The position numbers and the translations under genes are program-made. A DNA stretch of 64,000 nt from Psychroserpens sp. Hel_I_66 (GTDB lineage: Bacteria > Bacteroidota > Bacteroidia > Flavobacteriales > Flavobacteriaceae), in the NCBI RefSeq assembly GCF_000799465.1, contig NZ_JUGU01000001.1, positions 868,001 to 932,000 of the forward strand, given 5' to 3'. Shown piece by piece: positions 62,020 through 64,000 of the stretch (its first letter is position 1; each line of letters starts with the position of its first letter). The notes under the pieces were generated by a model. It did no database searches, was not told where the DNA came from, and saw nothing but the letters and a program-made list of their open reading frames with translations.

Positions 62020-62781
62020 TTGAAAGTTACTTTTTTGGGTACTGGAACATCACAAGGAATTCCCGTAATTGGGAGCGATCATCCTGTATGCCTAAGCAAA
62101 AATCCAAAAGATAAACGACTAAGAGTTTCGGTTTTGATAGAATGGGAGGATTATGTGTACGTTATTGATTGTGGTCCAGATTTTAGACAACAAATGCTGC
62201 GCACCAACTGTCACAAAATTGATGGCATCGTTTTTACGCACGAACATGCAGATCATACAGCTGGCTTGGATGATATCCGTCCGTTTTATTTCCGTCAAGG
62301 TGACATTCCATTTTACGCACACAAACGTGTTTTGGGAGAACTCGCAAAACGGTTTAATTACATTTTTACTTCGGAAATTAAATATCCAGGCGTGCCAGGC
62401 GTCATCAAGCATGAAATAAAAAACGAACCTTTTCTCCTCGGAAATTTGCCAGTCATGCCAATTAATGGCTATCACCATAAACTTCAGGTTTTTGGGTTTA
62501 GATTTGGAGATTTCGCATATCTCACAGATATGAAAACCGTTGCAGATAAAGAAATAGAAAAATTAAAAGGAGTAAAGGTTTTGGTTGTAAACGCGTTACG
62601 TGAAAAAGAACATATATCACATTTTAACCTCGAGGAAGCCTTACAATTTATAAATAAAGTAAAACCCAAAACCGCATATTTAACACATATAAGCCATTAT
62701 CTTGGCTTTCATGATGATGTGCAAAAAACTTTGCCAGAAAACGTTTATTTAGCTTACGACAACTTACAAATAGAAATATAG
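62020..62781 (+). CDS. MBL-fold metallohydrolase (PhnP-like phosphodiesterase)
   Basis: A 253-residue metallo-beta-lactamase-fold hydrolase. TTG 62020 is the first possible start, as an in-frame stop (62014-62016) is two codons upstream and the family begins with KVTFLGTGTSQGIP. Metal motif THEHADHTAGLDDIRPF (HxHxDH at about 74-79), DCGPDFRQQM near 52, and a final HISHYLGFHDD with further ligands. PhnP-type enzymes cleave cyclic ribose phosphates, but this set of Bacteroidota proteins is not biochemically defined to my knowledge. The next gene follows after 3 bp. Confidence 0.9.
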   Translation: MKVTFLGTGTSQGIPVIGSDHPVCLSKNPKDKRLRVSVLIEWEDYVYVIDCGPDFRQQMLRTNCHKIDGIVFTHEHADHTAGLDDIRPFYFRQGDIPFYAHKRVLGELAKRFNYIFTSEIKYPGVPGVIKHEIKNEPFLLGNLPVMPINGYHHKLQVFGFRFGDFAYLTDMKTVADKEIEKLKGVKVLVVNALREKEHISHFNLEEALQFINKVKPKTAYLTHISHYLGFHDDVQKTLPENVYLAYDNLQIEI

Positions 62782-62784
62782 ATT

Positions 62785-63288
62785 ATGAAGAGTAGAATTT
62801 TTATGTACCTGTTTATTTTCACGCTTTTGCTCGTGATTTTTCAATTCGTTAATTCAAAAAGCATCATTGAAAGTTATGATGAAAAGTTAACGAATTATAT
62901 GAAAGTAAATACCGAATTAAAAGATTCTATCCAGCAAATTGAGGATCAAAAAAGCACCGATTTATATACCTTTAGATTTGACACCAATGACGATGCCATG
63001 ACGTATTGGGAGAATCAAGGCTATCGCATTTCTGAGTTTGTGCCTTTTATAAAAGATGAACTCATGAGCTTAAATGTTTACGATACAGAAGATCATCCTT
63101 TAGTGCCTTACGCTTCAATGACCGAAAATAAGATGTTAATAGATCAAATACGAATGCTCAATCACAAATGGATCATCGCCAGTTTTACAGATGGCACCTA
63201 TTGGGGCGAAATGATACTAAGCTACGAGATTGAAGATAAAAAGAGTTTGAAATTTAAGGTGCTGGAGTCTATTTTGTATCAGCCTTAA
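62785..63288 (+). CDS. Small membrane-anchored protein of unknown function
   Basis: A 167-residue protein with one N-terminal helix (MYLFIFTLLLVIFQFVN, about 7-23), a short coiled coil (SYDEKLTNYMKVNTELKDSIQQIEDQ, about 30-55) and a soluble domain with FRFDTNDDAMTYWENQGYRI, VYDTEDHPLVPYAS and HKWIIASFTDGTYWGEMILSYE. Conserved-looking, but not known to me. It is 3 nt after the MBL hydrolase gene, so it is co-translated with it. The final part resembles a hydrolase-associated or lipocalin-like fold only vaguely; I assign no function. Confidence 0.72.
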   Translation: MKSRIFMYLFIFTLLLVIFQFVNSKSIIESYDEKLTNYMKVNTELKDSIQQIEDQKSTDLYTFRFDTNDDAMTYWENQGYRISEFVPFIKDELMSLNVYDTEDHPLVPYASMTENKMLIDQIRMLNHKWIIASFTDGTYWGEMILSYEIEDKKSLKFKVLESILYQP

Positions 63289-63370
63289 ATCATATTAAAA
63301 GGTCTATCTAAGTATTCTAAACTTTTTAAAAAAAATAAGATATCAATTTAAGATTAGAAAAATAAAAGGC

Positions 63371-63904
63371 TCATCTATTTTTCAACCATGTCTCACGAGT
63401 AATACTAAACACGTTAAATTCATCAATTTGATTTTCTAAGGACATTCCGTTTTTTATGGCGACGATTTCCGAAGCAATATTATCTACATGCATCATTGAT
63501 ATAACGTTCTCCGCCAGGTTATGTTCAAAACAAAAATCTCTACATTTTTGTGCAGCTTCTTGCGCGTAACCTTTTCCCCAATAGTTTGGCAAAATTGAAT
63601 AACCAACTTCTAAACGCTCTTCGTCTTCAACGGTTTGAATTAGCAATCCGCTTTGTCCAATAAATGCTCCTGTTTGTTTATCTATGAGTGCATTCATACC
63701 ACCAAGATTATTCTCGTATCTATGCCAAACTTTGTTGAACCAAAAGTCACATTGTTCGGTTTGTGATAAACCGGTTGGCATTCCTAGAAATTTATCCACG
63801 TTTTTTTCTGAAAAAAGAGGTAACCATAAAATGTAGTCTTCTTTGGTGACTAATCTAAATTGCAAACGTTTTGTTTCTTGATCTGTAAGGAGGTATTTGT
63901 TCAT
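63371..63904 (-). CDS. GNAT-family N-acetyltransferase (RimJ/RimL type)
   Basis: A 177-residue acetyl-CoA-dependent acetyltransferase. Begins TKRLQFRLVTKEDYILWLPLF, with FIGQSGLLIQTVEDEERLEVGYSILPNYWGKGYAQEAAQKCRDFCFEH (about 75-125) containing the acetyl-CoA-binding GKGYAQEA loop, and NIASEIVAIKNGMSLE at the end. This is the ribosomal-protein or small-molecule acetyltransferase type; substrate is unknown. ATG 63902-63904. Confidence 0.88.
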   Translation of the reverse strand: MNKYLLTDQETKRLQFRLVTKEDYILWLPLFSEKNVDKFLGMPTGLSQTEQCDFWFNKVWHRYENNLGGMNALIDKQTGAFIGQSGLLIQTVEDEERLEVGYSILPNYWGKGYAQEAAQKCRDFCFEHNLAENVISMMHVDNIASEIVAIKNGMSLENQIDEFNVFSITRETWLKNR

Positions 63905-63944
63905 CGTTTTGTTTGATCTAAATTCCTTGCAAGACGCAATAAAA

Positions 63945-64000
63945 TTAAATACGTGTCTCTAACCAAGCCTTAAGTTCGTAAAAATTTTGAGGAGCGACAC
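63945..64000 (-). CDS. C-terminal end of an unidentified gene running off the window
   Basis: An open minus-strand frame enters from the right edge and ends VAPQNFYELKAWLETRI with a TAA at 63945-63947, 40 bp before the GNAT start. The amino-acid mix looks like a real protein end, but 18 codons are too few to assign a family. Confidence 0.45.
   Translation of the reverse strand, partial: VAPQNFYELKAWLETRI

Larger units (their letters stand above)
105..63474. repeat. Dispersed octamer CTTCGGAA/TTCCGAAG, 36 exact copies
   Basis: CTTCGGAA on the plus strand starts at 105, 892, 2647, 3821, 7183, 7432, 21328, 23073, 28135, 30761, 33050, 34805, 39210, 40539, 44794, 46897, 51153, 56427, 60167 and 62369 (20). 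TTCCGAAG starts at 991, 4377, 15059, 19826, 21378, 24560, 29626, 39651, 44293, 47121, 47504, 50544, 55533, 56550, 60230 and 63467 (16). The variant CTACGGAA/TTCCGTAG starts at 2081, 6070, 13099, 23668, 27209, 48329, 56487 and 58304. Copies occur in genes in all three frames and between genes. Usual context is A/T before and A(A/T) after. Confidence 0.85.

Overview
The window is chromosomal DNA of a Bacteroidota bacterium, almost certainly family Flavobacteriaceae; I cannot resolve the genus. The evidence is strong A+T richness, few Shine-Dalgarno sequences, promoter -7 matches to TAnnTTTG, several type IX secretion (T9SS) C-terminal sorting domains, a SprB/SprF/PorE-type surface adhesin module, lipoproteins with acidic residues after the lipidated cysteine, and many flavobacterial conserved families (DUF349, DUF368 pair, DUF3822, MiaE, KdsB-KdnB). 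There are no rRNAs, no tRNAs that I could find and no CRISPR array. The one structural RNA is RNase P RNA.

Layout. 1-2.6 kb: end of ribonuclease Z, a frameshifted STAS-like gene, pdxH and a CAP-domain lipoprotein. 3.0-16.7 kb (minus strand): a three-gene surface module of a giant ~3570-residue adhesin (7 + 16 + 7 tandem domains, SprB repeat, gliding-type C-terminal domain), a PorP/SprF barrel protein and an OmpA/PorE-type protein. 17.1-20.6 kb: polyphosphate operon sixA (frameshifted)-ppk1-ppx. 20.7-24.0 kb: outer-membrane and secreted proteins and miaE. 24.0-26.3 kb: dnaX, with an A10 run poised to make a short gamma-like product, and rnpB. 27.0-29.1 kb: rsmD with DUF3822 and a membrane protein. 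29.3-35.2 kb (plus strand): RecD-like helicase, DUF4126, kdsB, HAD phosphatase, CAT-like acetyltransferase, kdnB and an acyltransferase, a group that points to Kdo or 8-amino-Kdo and lipid A/envelope work. 37.2-51.1 kb (minus strand): DUF349, aroE, two DUF368 lipid carriers, TPR protein, aminotransferase, OstA/LptA-like protein, purA, fur and relA/spoT. 51.1-54.7 kb: an accessory patch with an orphan four-helix-bundle sensor protein bracketed by inverted repeats, then a surface lipoprotein bracketed by ~104-bp direct repeats that copy the 3' end of the adjacent M48 protease gene. 54.6-64 kb: M48 protease, SpoU methyltransferase, a large T9SS cargo protein, a conserved unknown, an MBL-fold hydrolase, a small membrane protein and a GNAT acetyltransferase.

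The signal that crosses all of these features is an 8-mer, CTTCGGAA (reverse complement TTCCGAAG). I count 36 exact copies on both strands, in all three codon frames and in intergenic DNA, where base composition predicts one or two. It behaves like a genome-wide DNA signal (uptake, recombination, methylation or protein-binding site) rather than a codon effect. The other prominent observations are the probable programmed slippage site in dnaX and the gene inserted at a duplicated gene end.
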